From IMG/VR virus record IMGVR_UViG_3300008117_004020, positions 1 to 64,000 of that record: a DNA stretch of 64,000 nt; one strand, written 5' to 3'. The stretch comes from a virus. Of this stretch, positions 24,725 to 31,758 are shown one piece after another. Under the pieces are notes generated by a model that was given only the letters and a program-made list of their open reading frames with translations, had not been told where the DNA came from and made no database searches. The position numbers and the translations under genes were made by a program. Each line of letters starts with the position of its first letter. Positions within the stretch are counted from its first letter, which is position 1.

Positions 24725-25576
24725 GTGAAAGTTATTGAACAAAAAGAACACAAAGGAGACGTAATTCATTTCATATATGATAGCGTAGGAGATTTCTTTG
24801 AGAACACTGACCCAACTAAAACCTATAACTGTCACTCAGGTAATAAAAGCGATCAAAAAGAAATACTTAATGGAGATAGAGACTGGCGCTTTGGTGAAGA
24901 TAGATCAAGATCTGTGTTTTATGAGAACAGATTTGACCCTATGAATGGTAAAAAGATGTGTGAGAGTGAAGTGAAAAAGGTTCTTTCTAGCAAAGAGTAT
25001 AAAAAACTCATACAACAAGCTCTGACATATAAGAAAAAAATCACATTTGAAGATTTGGGATTTAGACTTAATGTTGCCAGAGCAATTAGTGGGGATGATA
25101 AATACTTTGTTAAGTATAAGAATGCTAAAAGACCTACAGTGAAGATTGCCATCAACATATGTGGCTCTGCTTGTGTAGATGAAGATGCCTTTAGAAAAGT
25201 GGCTATGACTGCTGTACCAACTATTTATGCGTTGGAGTTAGCAGGTATTGCCACTGAGGTGTATTATACAGCATTTGCCACTGGTACACATTCAGATGAC
25301 TTTGAGCACTCATGTACACATGTAAAAATCAAATCAGCGCAACAAAGATTTAATTGGACCACATTTGCTCCAATATTCTGTCTAGGTTCATATCGCGAAA
25401 GTGTTTTTATGTCATGGGTGAGCAGTCAGTATGAAGTGAGCAATGGATTAGGCAGACCTATGAATGAGCGTGATATATCAAATTATGACAATTTTGGTTA
25501 TTCTGCTGTAATAGGACTCAATGCAGTGGGTGCAGTGGATCAAGTACAAGAATTATTCATTAAAATTAAAAACTAA
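24725..25576 (+). CDS. VWA-like partner of MoxR ATPase, degenerate MIDAS
   Basis: A 283-residue protein with GTG start. The central part VKIAINICGSACVDEDAFRK, then GIATEVYYTAFATG and later FAPIFCLGSYRESVF, follows the alternating strand-helix pattern of von Willebrand A domains; the metal motif DxSGS reads NICGS here, so the metal site looks altered. Adjacent to a MoxR-type ATPase, as VWA partners usually are. Family is known to me from phage genomes without a function. Confidence 0.5.
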   Translation: MKVIEQKEHKGDVIHFIYDSVGDFFENTDPTKTYNCHSGNKSDQKEILNGDRDWRFGEDRSRSVFYENRFDPMNGKKMCESEVKKVLSSKEYKKLIQQALTYKKKITFEDLGFRLNVARAISGDDKYFVKYKNAKRPTVKIAINICGSACVDEDAFRKVAMTAVPTIYALELAGIATEVYYTAFATGTHSDDFEHSCTHVKIKSAQQRFNWTTFAPIFCLGSYRESVFMSWVSSQYEVSNGLGRPMNERDISNYDNFGYSAVIGLNAVGAVDQVQELFIKIKN

Positions 25577-25581
25577 AAATC

Positions 25582-25980
25582 ATGGAAATAAAATTTAACC
25601 ATGCTAAATCAACAGTTAGCGATGCTATTGGTGTTGAAAAATTTACAGCAAATCAGATTACAGGCAAAATCATGTTTGAAATCATTAATCAGCAGTTTAT
25701 GGTGCAAGAACTGTATGACAATCCTTATGACGCACCAGATGAATTGCGTAAAAAAAGTGTGGTATTGGAAAATGTTATAAAAGACTGCGCTAATCAAGCA
25801 GAAGTTATGCTTGCAGCATGGGAGTATTCAAGAATTGATTCAATGATGACATTAGACAATGGCCAAGCAGATAATATTCTTAAAATGATCACCATGTTTT
25901 ATGCTATGAGTGACAAAAAGCGTGATGCCTTTGTTAAGTTGTTTGTTGAGCGTGCTTGTGCAGATAGAGATGATGACTAA
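25582..25980 (+). CDS. Uncharacterised helical protein
   Basis: A 132-residue mainly helical acidic protein starting MEIKFNHAKSTVSDAIGVEK. It follows the VWA-like gene by 5 bases and precedes a terminator, so it likely belongs to the same three-gene unit. No family recognised. Confidence 0.65.
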   Translation: MEIKFNHAKSTVSDAIGVEKFTANQITGKIMFEIINQQFMVQELYDNPYDAPDELRKKSVVLENVIKDCANQAEVMLAAWEYSRIDSMMTLDNGQADNILKMITMFYAMSDKKRDAFVKLFVERACADRDDD

Positions 25981-25992
25981 TTATTAAAAATA

Positions 25993-26023
25993 AACCCCTG
26001 TAGTTTAAATGCTGCAGGGGTTT
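25993..26023 (+). terminator. Rho-independent terminator
   Basis: AACCCCTG pairs perfectly with CAGGGGTT, then TTAAAT. Ends the MoxR/VWA unit. Confidence 0.75.
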
Positions 26024-26038
26024 TAAATATCTCAGCCA

Positions 26039-26764
26039 ATGAACGATAATACGCTTATAATTGATGGTGTTACATATAGAACTGGTGATAAAGTGTCTTG
26101 CACTCTTATGAATTCTGATGGTATTCAAGAGAAAGGTGTGATAAAAGACGCTAAAATTTACATTCCTAGTGATGGAGAAGTTAACTATGGTGAAGATGAA
26201 GATAAAGAAGTTAAAAAATGTTTTATATGCCAAAATATATACAGTGGATCAACCTCTCCTGATAAACTTGGATATAAATACAGCTGGGTTTTTCATGTTC
26301 ACGATGGAAAAATAATCAAATGCATCAAAGACTTAAAACTTGTAGAGTCAAGAAAAGTGGAAGAAAAAACAATAGTGATAAATGGTATAAGATTTACACA
26401 TGGAGAAACAGTACTCACTATGTTTAACAATAATCCTCATGATATTGAAGAGGATGAAGATGACTATTCAGGAAAAGAAGTTGAAGCAATCCTTTATGTG
26501 GAGAGTGAAAATAGAGCATATTTATGCCAGGATTATTTTTCAGGAGCAGGTTCTCCACATAGGTTTGGTAAAGATTGCAGTTGGGTGTTTGATTTAGAAG
26601 AAGATGGACAAATAAGTAGTGATTATTCTGAAATAGAATACATTAAAAAGTGTAAAGAAGAGCCACCATCTAAAATCATTACAACAACATCTGAAGACTA
26701 TGATGACGACCCAATGCCTGAGGATTGGGTGTGTGATGAAAAATTTCCTATTTCATTAGATTGA
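26039..26764 (+). CDS. Protein with two copies of a ~110-residue domain
   Basis: A 241-residue acidic protein made of two related halves. Copy 1 (residues 2-105): TLIIDGVTYRTGDKVSC ... CQNIYSGSTSPDKLGYKYSWVF. Copy 2 (about 115-205): TIVINGIRFTHGETVLT ... CQDYFSGAGSPHRFGKDCSWVF. The shared CQxxxSGxxSPxxxGxxxSWVF core ends each copy. Function unknown. The stop codon overlaps the promoter of the tmRNA. Confidence 0.7.
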   Translation: MNDNTLIIDGVTYRTGDKVSCTLMNSDGIQEKGVIKDAKIYIPSDGEVNYGEDEDKEVKKCFICQNIYSGSTSPDKLGYKYSWVFHVHDGKIIKCIKDLKLVESRKVEEKTIVINGIRFTHGETVLTMFNNNPHDIEEDEDDYSGKEVEAILYVESENRAYLCQDYFSGAGSPHRFGKDCSWVFDLEEDGQISSDYSEIEYIKKCKEEPPSKIITTTSEDYDDDPMPEDWVCDEKFPISLD

Positions 26765-26777
26765 TTTCGTATATTTG
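26765..26777 (+). promoter_or_regulatory. tmRNA promoter (TAnnTTTG)
   Basis: TTTCGTATATTTG, containing the -7 box TATATTTG, ends 10 bases before the tmRNA 5' end. The same 13 bases lie upstream of the beta-barrel gene at 31220-31232. Confidence 0.7.
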
Positions 26778-26787
26778 CACTATACAA

Positions 26788-27256
26788 GGGGGTGACAGGT
26801 ATAGACCTGCATCTAAGAGGTATCATCACATGCAAGAGGTAGCCAATACTCAAAGCAATTGGTTAAAATTAAAGGACAACACTACTGTTGAACTTTCTGA
26901 GTATACCATTGACTCTCTGCTTGCAGAGTTGTCTGGTGCTGAGCTTGAATTAGCTTAGGTCAGAGGAGGAGCTATCCTTTGCAACAGAAAATAGCAAATG
27001 TAAAGACATAGGACCATTCCTGTGACACTGACCATCCAAGACTATATGATGTAAAAAGATAGCAAGTAATAGTTTCCTGGAGTTATACTAATAAACCAGG
27101 TGGTGGAGCTGGTGGCTTCTAAACCACTGGTTAGTTCCCTTACGGTGCAAAAATGTCTAGTTTTTGACACAGAAAACTTGACAAATTAGTACTAAGCATG
27201 TAAGAATGGTGGTATTGCTTGATGTAGACACAGGGGTTCGAATCCCCTCACCTCCT
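26788..27256 (+). ncRNA. ssrA: Transfer-messenger RNA (tmRNA)
   Basis: A 469-nt RNA. Acceptor stem GGGGGTG (26788-26794) pairs with CACCTCC (27249-27255) and has the G3-U70 wobble read by alanyl-tRNA synthetase. T arm AGGGG-TTCGAAT-CCCCT is canonical. Helix P2 pairs 26807-26827 with 27208-27227 over about 19 pairs. Pseudoknot PK1 uses GAG/CTC and CCAAT/ATTGG (26836-26862). A reading frame resumes 12 nt later and ends at TAG 26956. P5 pairs GGTCAG (26958-26963) with CTGACC (27028-27033). CCA is not encoded and the discriminator reads T. It should rescue stalled ribosomes and tag proteins. Confidence 0.88.
26875..26958 (+). other. tmRNA tag-peptide reading frame
   Basis: If translation resumes at GAC 26875, 12 nt after PK1, the tag has 27 residues, begins DNTTVELSEY and ends SGAELELA before TAG. 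The usual C-terminal LAA (or ALAA) is replaced by ELA preceded by glutamates. The resume codon is inferred from spacing; a later in-frame codon would give a shorter tag with the same end. Confidence 0.6.
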
Positions 27257-27297
27257 CAGACTTGTGTAGTTTTAAAGCAAAGGTCTCAGAGGTACAC

Positions 27298-27325
27298 GGT
27301 CCCTATGTCTATGGGGACCTTTTTA
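27298..27325 (+). terminator. tmRNA terminator
   Basis: GGTCCC pairs with GGGACC around a 10-base loop and is followed by T6, 42 bases past the tmRNA 3' end. Confidence 0.85.
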
Positions 27326-27344
27326 TTATTTAAAAAACAAGATT

Positions 27345-27548
27345 ATGTTGCAAAAGATTAAAAACTTATTTAAGAGCACCTGTGAAGATGAATTGAAGCA
27401 ACTTGAGATGAATGTTAAAGAACTAGTAGATGAAGTTGTGAGTTTGAGAGTGAAACTTGAAGAAAAACAAGAGCAGATCAACAAAACAAATTCATACTAT
27501 AAGAAGAAACTCTATAACATGAAACTTAAGCTGAAAGGGGAGAAATAG
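27345..27548 (+). CDS. Small coiled-coil protein
   Basis: A 67-residue protein consisting of one charged coiled coil (LEMNVKELVDEVVSLRVKLE) and a basic tail. Function unknown. Separated from the tmRNA by its terminator. Confidence 0.6.
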   Translation: MLQKIKNLFKSTCEDELKQLEMNVKELVDEVVSLRVKLEEKQEQINKTNSYYKKKLYNMKLKLKGEK

Positions 27549-27636
27549 TATTTATAGCGTTATACTGCAGTATTTTTAACATAACTCATTGATATTTAAT
27601 GAGATATGCTTAAGTTTGAAGTATAACCTATTAATT

Positions 27637-27882
27637 ATGCTATTTAGCTTACCTAATGGCAAAGTTATAGAAATATCAGTGGAACAGTTTTTTGAGATGA
27701 CAGATGAAGATCTGGAGTATTTAATTGGACTAAATTATGGAGAAGCAATTCAAAATCCATTCTTTGGTTCTATAATAGAAACTCCAGATATTTTTGAAAC
27801 ACCTGAAGTCTTTTTGGAACTTGAGATTCCACCCTCTGATGAAATTGATATATCTATAGACTATACGCCAGATGAAGAATAA
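27637..27882 (+). CDS. Small acidic protein
   Basis: An 81-residue very acidic protein, MLFSLPNGKVIEISVEQFFE and ending SIDYTPDEE, with a short repeat of TPDIFETPEVF type. The N-terminal segment is of a kind found in phage structural or regulatory small proteins; no assignment. ATG at 27637 preferred over upstream starts. Confidence 0.6.
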   Translation: MLFSLPNGKVIEISVEQFFEMTDEDLEYLIGLNYGEAIQNPFFGSIIETPDIFETPEVFLELEIPPSDEIDISIDYTPDEE

Positions 27883-27923
27883 TTGACGAGTTGATTACAT
27901 AGTATTTAATCCTTTAGAAATAT

Positions 27924-27957
27924 GGGATGGGGAACTTTTATCCTCATCCCTTTTTTT
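27924..27957 (+). terminator. Rho-independent terminator
   Basis: GGGATG pairs with CATCCC (loop 15 bases), then T7. Confidence 0.85.
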
Positions 27958-27990
27958 ATATATATTTAATAACGCTTAAATTTTCAGTAA

Positions 27991-28518
27991 ATGAAAAAAG
28001 AAAACAAATCAATAACTGTGGGAAAAGATTTTCTTACAGTTAATTACCATGACACTAAAAAGCATTTTGTCTATCCTATTCAGAAGGACCATGATGCTTT
28101 GAAAGAAGTTAAGTTGTTTGGTAAATCACTCAAAGGAGTAAAAGCGACAGATGTTAAAAAAGATTTTCTAACACCCAAACAAAGAGAGGTATTAGATGAT
28201 TTATTGTATGCAAAACATCGCATGACACCAAAAGAAATTAATGATCTCCCTGTTAGTAGAAAATATAGGGTGAAGGTTATTTCTAAAGAAGTGGAGAGAA
28301 CATTGACAGAATGGAAAAAAGAGATTATCTTTGGCAAGATAGATAGTTTGCTTTTAAAGATGTTCCCTAATTCTAGTGTTGTTAAACAATTTATAGATGC
28401 GGGTGTAAACTATGAAAACGCAGACTATCTTAATAACATTAGTATTCACAGTTTAGTCTCTGAAGAACAGATAGTATCCTATCTTACATCAAAGGGACTA
28501 TTCGCAAAATTTAGTTAA
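27991..28518 (+). CDS. Uncharacterised protein
   Basis: A 175-residue basic protein (MKKENKSITVGKDFLTVNYH). A stretch TPKQREVLDDLLYAKHRMTP resembles the recognition part of some HTH proteins (LTPxQrevL), and the second half is helical. It shares one base with the next gene. No confident family. Confidence 0.6.
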   Translation: MKKENKSITVGKDFLTVNYHDTKKHFVYPIQKDHDALKEVKLFGKSLKGVKATDVKKDFLTPKQREVLDDLLYAKHRMTPKEINDLPVSRKYRVKVISKEVERTLTEWKKEIIFGKIDSLLLKMFPNSSVVKQFIDAGVNYENADYLNNISIHSLVSEEQIVSYLTSKGLFAKFS

Positions 28519-28838
28519 TGGGATATCACAACTTATCAAACGAAGAGATTGTATTTCTTTACAATGTAGCCAAATCTGTTGTAAAGCAATATGAAGAGAC
28601 ATTCATCAGTAATAGTTTAAAACAATCACTATCCACAGATGTGGGAATCATTGAAGTGAGAACTAGCATATCTGATGATATCATTGAAACATTGTCTAAA
28701 AGCAAACATTACACCATCATGAAGGATGTAATGGGTAAACTTGAAAAGATATATGATCTCATCGTTGATACAGATCCAGAATTAGTAGAAGAAATAAACA
28801 AAATTTTTGACCTTAAAATAGAAGACACAGAAGAATGA
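28518..28838 (+). CDS. Uncharacterised helical protein
   Basis: A 106-residue helical acidic protein, MGYHNLSNEEIVFLYNVAKS. Overlaps both neighbours, so part of a coupled operon 27991-29408. Function unknown. Confidence 0.6.
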   Translation: MGYHNLSNEEIVFLYNVAKSVVKQYEETFISNSLKQSLSTDVGIIEVRTSISDDIIETLSKSKHYTIMKDVMGKLEKIYDLIVDTDPELVEEINKIFDLKIEDTEE

Positions 28839-29107
28839 ACCATATATTCTTACAAAACGGAATTACACAATTAGTGTTAAAAGCAGATACAGAAGTAGAA
28901 AGAATGCTCTTAGATGCTTTATTGAGTCAAGGACCACTTGAAATCACTTATATAAGACAACCAGTTGGTGTTCTTGGTGTATCAGTTAAGGATGGAATAG
29001 TTATTAGAAAATTAAAGACAGATGATACAAGCAAAACAGAAAATGTGTGCAGGGTGCAACCAGATGAAACACATTTGGAAGAGTCAGGGGAAGGAGAAGT
29101 TCTGTAA
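28835..29107 (+). CDS. Small uncharacterised protein
   Basis: A 90-residue beta-rich protein, MNHIFLQNGITQLVLKADTE then VGVLGVSVKDGIVIRKLK. Its last 28 codons overlap the HNH gene in another frame. Function unknown. Confidence 0.55.
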   Translation: MNHIFLQNGITQLVLKADTEVERMLLDALLSQGPLEITYIRQPVGVLGVSVKDGIVIRKLKTDDTSKTENVCRVQPDETHLEESGEGEVL

Positions 29108-29408
29108 AGAATGTTGGTATAAGCAAGAACCTCCTAAAAAAATAAAACCAGTTTCACAAAAGATGCGTGGTGTTATGGATGAATACACTAAAAAGCGTAC
29201 AGCATATTTAGCATTACATCCTAATTGTCAAGCAAAACTTGTTGGTTGTACTGGTAAAGCAACAGATGTGCATCATAAGAAAGGAAGAGGGGAAAATCAT
29301 AATAATATGTCTTCATGGATAGCAGTATGCAGAGAATGTCACACATATATAGAACTTAATCCATTGAATGCCAAAGAGTTAGGATTTTCTGAAAATAGAC
29401 TTGATTAA
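29022..29408 (+). CDS. HNH endonuclease
   Basis: A 128-residue protein with an N-terminal zinc ribbon (CAGC ... CKEC) and an HNH core: CTGKATDVHHKKGRGENHNN with the HH pair, then WIAVCRECHTYIE. Zinc-binding cysteines flank the core. Could be a free-standing homing endonuclease or a resolvase-type nuclease. The start may instead be the ATG at 29043. Confidence 0.75.
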   Translation: MIQAKQKMCAGCNQMKHIWKSQGKEKFCKECWYKQEPPKKIKPVSQKMRGVMDEYTKKRTAYLALHPNCQAKLVGCTGKATDVHHKKGRGENHNNMSSWIAVCRECHTYIELNPLNAKELGFSENRLD

Positions 29409-29450
29409 TTGTGTAAAATTTGTATCTTTATATCTTAAAATCAATTTACT

Positions 29451-29681
29451 ATGAAAAGATCTACAATTTACACGATTGGTCTTGTTGTTTCCTTGCTTGT
29501 TGCCTTTTTAGGAACATTTGGAAGTGAACCAACTACACACTTATGGCATTGGTTTGGGTATGACTTTGGTATCTCTACTAAAGGTGTATTTACAAACATT
29601 GTACCAAAGATTAGCGCAGCAGTATTTATTTTGTTAATGCTTATTGATCCTTTTAAAAAGAAGGAAGAGGTGAGTAATTAA
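29451..29681 (+). CDS. Two-helix membrane protein
   Basis: A 76-residue protein with membrane helices at residues 5-24 and 47-66 and a lysine-rich C-terminus (DPFKKKEEVSN). The layout is like small phage holins, but it is far from the lysis genes. Function unknown. Confidence 0.6.
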   Translation: MKRSTIYTIGLVVSLLVAFLGTFGSEPTTHLWHWFGYDFGISTKGVFTNIVPKISAAVFILLMLIDPFKKKEEVSN

Positions 29682-29712
29682 TTTAAACTTTGTTTTATTT
29701 TTGAGTAATTTT

Positions 29713-29745
29713 CCCCTGATGTGTCTACATTGGGGGTTTTAATTT
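29713..29745 (+). terminator. Rho-independent terminator
   Basis: CCCC..ATGT pairs with ACAT..GGGG around GTCT, followed by TTTTAATTT. Confidence 0.75.
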
Positions 29746-29752
29746 AAAAGAC

Positions 29753-29944
29753 ATGGAAGCAAGAAAAATAACATGCCCTTATTGTCAAAAAGAATTTGTT
29801 ACAACAAACAAACAAAGAGTTTATTGTAGTAATAAATGTGCTATGGCTAAGGGATATAGAGAACATTTAAAAAGAAAAGAAGCTAAGAAAGTTTCATCAG
29901 AATTCTTCAACTTCGATGATTATAAAGATGGAATCATCGTATAA
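29753..29944 (+). CDS. Small zinc-finger protein
   Basis: A 63-residue protein with one zinc site (CPYCQKEF ... YCSNKCAMAKGYREH). The second half is lysine-rich then acidic. Likely a nucleic-acid-binding accessory protein. Confidence 0.7.
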   Translation: MEARKITCPYCQKEFVTTNKQRVYCSNKCAMAKGYREHLKRKEAKKVSSEFFNFDDYKDGIIV

Positions 29945-29954
29945 AATCAAAAAC

Positions 29955-30332
29955 ATGAAAAAATTCGTATTGCTATGTATTGTGTTTCTATCATTGGGAG
30001 CATCAGCACAAACTTATAAAATTAGGAAAACCTATTCAGCCACTTATAATAGGGTGACTGATGCGTATAGTTATGAATCATCATCATTACCAGAGGGTAT
30101 GTATATCACCTTTATAACTAAAAATCATTTTAAAATAAATGACAAAGCTAAAAGTGAATATCATACACAACAGATGTTGTCAGAAGATAAAGATGTAAGT
30201 TGTACAAATTTTCTTGCAGTGGATGAAAAAGATGAAACTATGGGTGTAAAGGTGTGTAATGTAGATGGAGTGAAGAGCATCACTGTATTGTATCCTGATA
30301 AATATTACATCATCTATTATTTAGAAGATTAA
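29955..30332 (+). CDS. Secreted periplasmic protein
   Basis: A 125-residue protein with a classic signal peptide (MKKFVLLCIVFLSLGASAQ, cleavage after ASA). Mature part is beta-rich with two cysteines (DVSCTNF, VKVCNVDG) that could form a disulfide. Phage-encoded exported protein of unknown role, perhaps acting on the envelope or blocking other phages. ATG at 29955 chosen since the upstream extension lies in the previous gene. Confidence 0.7.
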   Translation: MKKFVLLCIVFLSLGASAQTYKIRKTYSATYNRVTDAYSYESSSLPEGMYITFITKNHFKINDKAKSEYHTQQMLSEDKDVSCTNFLAVDEKDETMGVKVCNVDGVKSITVLYPDKYYIIYYLED

Positions 30333-30337
30333 TGATA

Positions 30338-30410
30338 TTCCCAAGTAGCTCCAACATTTAGAGCCCCATATTGGTATGGGAGTGTATGGGTGAAAATCCC
30401 ATCTTGGGAA
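30338..30410 (+). ncRNA. tRNA-like cloverleaf without a normal anticodon loop
   Basis: Acceptor TTCCCAAG/CTTGGGAA (8 bp), D-like arm GCTC/GAGC with 9-base loop, middle arm CCCATA/TATGGG closing the tetraloop TTGG, and T-like arm ATGGG-TGAAAAT-CCCAT. Arm order and lengths are those of a tRNA of 72 nt, but the D loop lacks GG, the T loop lacks TTC and the anticodon loop is 4 or 6 bases. It is therefore a tRNA-like structure or degenerate tRNA. Confidence 0.6.
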
Positions 30411-30442
30411 ACTTTATTTAAACTTATTAAAACCAAACAAAC

Positions 30443-30754
30443 ATGAGAGAAATGACAGAACCAGCAATTGCTAGAGAAGAACTAACTCCAGTTAGACAAC
30501 CACAACAATTTGATGATTTAGTAGGACATAAGCCTCTAACTTACGAGCAACAAGTGGCAGGGTTAACAGACCAACAGATTCTTAAAGAGTATGAAATTAG
30601 AATTCAGTTCTTGGACCTTGGATGTATTGTAAATGTTGGATGCAAGTCTATAGCTTTTGATGACCCTTATAAGGCAATAGAGGAAGTAAAAGCCTATATA
30701 CTAAACCCTAAACAAGTAGCTCCTAAATGGAGGGGTTATTTTAATATGGGATAA
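30443..30754 (+). CDS. Small uncharacterised protein
   Basis: A 103-residue protein, MREMTEPAIAREELTPVRQP then LTDQQILKEYEIRIQFLDLG and a C-terminal PKWRGYFNMG. It is set between two tRNA-like structures. No family recognised. Confidence 0.65.
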   Translation: MREMTEPAIAREELTPVRQPQQFDDLVGHKPLTYEQQVAGLTDQQILKEYEIRIQFLDLGCIVNVGCKSIAFDDPYKAIEEVKAYILNPKQVAPKWRGYFNMG

Positions 30755-30760
30755 AATCCT

Positions 30761-30827
30761 TGTGCTGTCCCTTGAGAAAGGACCGAACATACTTTAGTAG
30801 TAAGGTGATAGTGGGTCTACCAGCACA
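30761..30827 (+). ncRNA. tRNA-like element closed by 7-bp stem
   Basis: TGTGCTG pairs with CAGCACA. Inside are CCTT-GAGA-AAGG (GNRA loop), CTT-TAGTAGT-AAG (7-base loop) and a weak TAG-TGGGT-CTA. Three internal arms recall a cloverleaf, but the loops are not canonical. The 7-bp hairpin GAGGAGT/ACTCCTC (30828-30846) abuts its 3' end. Confidence 0.4.
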
Positions 30828-30851
30828 GAGGAGTATCTCACTCCTCATTTA

Positions 30852-30953
30852 TAGTCAGGTGGCGTTATATCCGCAGCAAGTAACACAATGGTGTCTTGAA
30901 TTATGTGAAATTCATAGACTTAGGAACTGGTGATTCGAATTCACCCCTGACTA
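30852..30953 (+). ncRNA. tRNA-like RNA with 8-bp acceptor and five arms
   Basis: TAGTCAGG pairs with CCTGACTA (8 bp), stacked directly on the T arm GGTGA-TTCGAAT-TCACC. Further arms: GCG-TTATATC-CGC, CAAG..CTTG holding an inner ACAC-AATG-GTGT, and TTATG-TGAAATT-CATAG in the variable-arm position. The 8+5 stack is that of selenocysteine tRNA, but no UCA anticodon in a 7-base loop is seen. CCA is not encoded. Confidence 0.6.
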
Positions 30954-30954
30954 C

Positions 30955-31206
30955 ACGTTCTGTAGTCGCTAACAGATAGTCCCATCCTGGATGATGAGAA
31001 ATAGGGTAGCTCCTATATGGTTAAGTGTTAGTTACTTGGTAACTATAGGTTGATTTACCTAATGGTGTATTCCTGAACAATCTATTCCTAACCCTTCTAG
31101 TGTAACTAGAACAGTAAGAATCTATATTGGACTTTGTCCTAACAAGTGAATTACTATGGGGACAGCCATGACACCTGTAAGCTGGATAAATTAGGGTGTA
31201 TTTTTT
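30955..31206 (+). ncRNA. Multi-hairpin RNA with terminator
   Basis: Clear stems: ATAGG-GTAGCT-CCTAT (31001-31016), TAGTTAC-TTG-GTAACTA (31029-31045), TTCTAGT-GTA-ACTAGAA (31095-31111), GGAC-TTT-GTCC (31129-31139). GTCCCAT near 30979 can pair with ATGGGGAC near 31156 to close the set. It ends with ACACCT/AGGGTGT followed by T7. Class not recognised. Confidence 0.5.
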
Positions 31207-31219
31207 TATTTAGAGAACT

Positions 31220-31232
31220 TTTCGTATATTTG
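31220..31232 (+). promoter_or_regulatory. TAnnTTTG promoter of beta-barrel gene
   Basis: TTTCGTATATTTG, identical to the sequence upstream of the tmRNA, 24 bases before the ATG at 31256. Confidence 0.7.
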
Positions 31233-31255
31233 TATATAACTAAAATTCAAATATT

Positions 31256-31729
31256 ATGAAAAAACTGGTTTTATTTAGTGTTCTTACACTAGTCGCACTG
31301 ATTACATTTGGTCAAAATTATGCAGTTAAAGTTGGAACAATGATTCCCCTTCCTGTAACTTTGCAACAAAACTATCGTGCTGATGTAGGATCTTCACTAG
31401 CTACATTGTCTCATGCTGCATGCAAAAAGATGGATGTGACATTCACAAGTGGTTTTATGAGGTTCCAAGGCTTTAATGGTCAAGCAGACTTCACTAATGT
31501 TCCTTTATTAGCTGGTATGCGTTATAATGTAAGCAAAAAGGTTTATTTTGGTGCAGATGCTGGTATTGCATTATTTAACAAAGAAGCTGATGTGGACAAC
31601 AGGTTGCTTTACACTCCTTATTTAGGATGCCACCTGGGTCAATTCACTGTTGATATGCGTTATTTTAATTGGTATGATTATGATAACAAGTATAATAACA
31701 TTGGATTGTGCATATCATATAAACTCTAA
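31256..31729 (+). CDS. Outer-membrane beta-barrel protein
   Basis: A 157-residue protein with a signal peptide (MKKLVLFSVLTLVALITFGQ, cleavage near residue 20) and alternating amphipathic strands, e.g. MRYNVSKKVYFGADAGIALF, ending in a strand with NIGLCISYKL as small outer-membrane barrels do. Expected in the host outer membrane. It has its own promoter and terminator, so it may be expressed separately from the phage programme, for example to mask a receptor. That role is inference. Confidence 0.75.
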   Translation: MKKLVLFSVLTLVALITFGQNYAVKVGTMIPLPVTLQQNYRADVGSSLATLSHAACKKMDVTFTSGFMRFQGFNGQADFTNVPLLAGMRYNVSKKVYFGADAGIALFNKEADVDNRLLYTPYLGCHLGQFTVDMRYFNWYDYDNKYNNIGLCISYKL

Positions 31730-31758
31730 TGTTTTGGGTATATTTATAGTTCTAGTAT

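Larger units (their letters stand above)
30755..31255. other. Structured non-coding RNA cluster
   Basis: About 500 bases without a gene. From left to right: a 67-nt element closed by 7 bp, a 7-bp hairpin, a 102-nt element with canonical T arm, and a 250-nt multi-hairpin stretch ending in a terminator, then a promoter for the next gene. Confidence 0.65.

Noticed and set aside
26761-26958. Ordinary 65-residue protein gene
   Set aside because: The frame lies inside the tmRNA; its end is the tag frame, and its 5' part covers the promoter, acceptor strand and P2 helix.
30980-31020. Hammerhead ribozyme from GATGATGAGAAA
   Set aside because: The conserved CUGAUGA core is not present and no flanking stems I and III fit.
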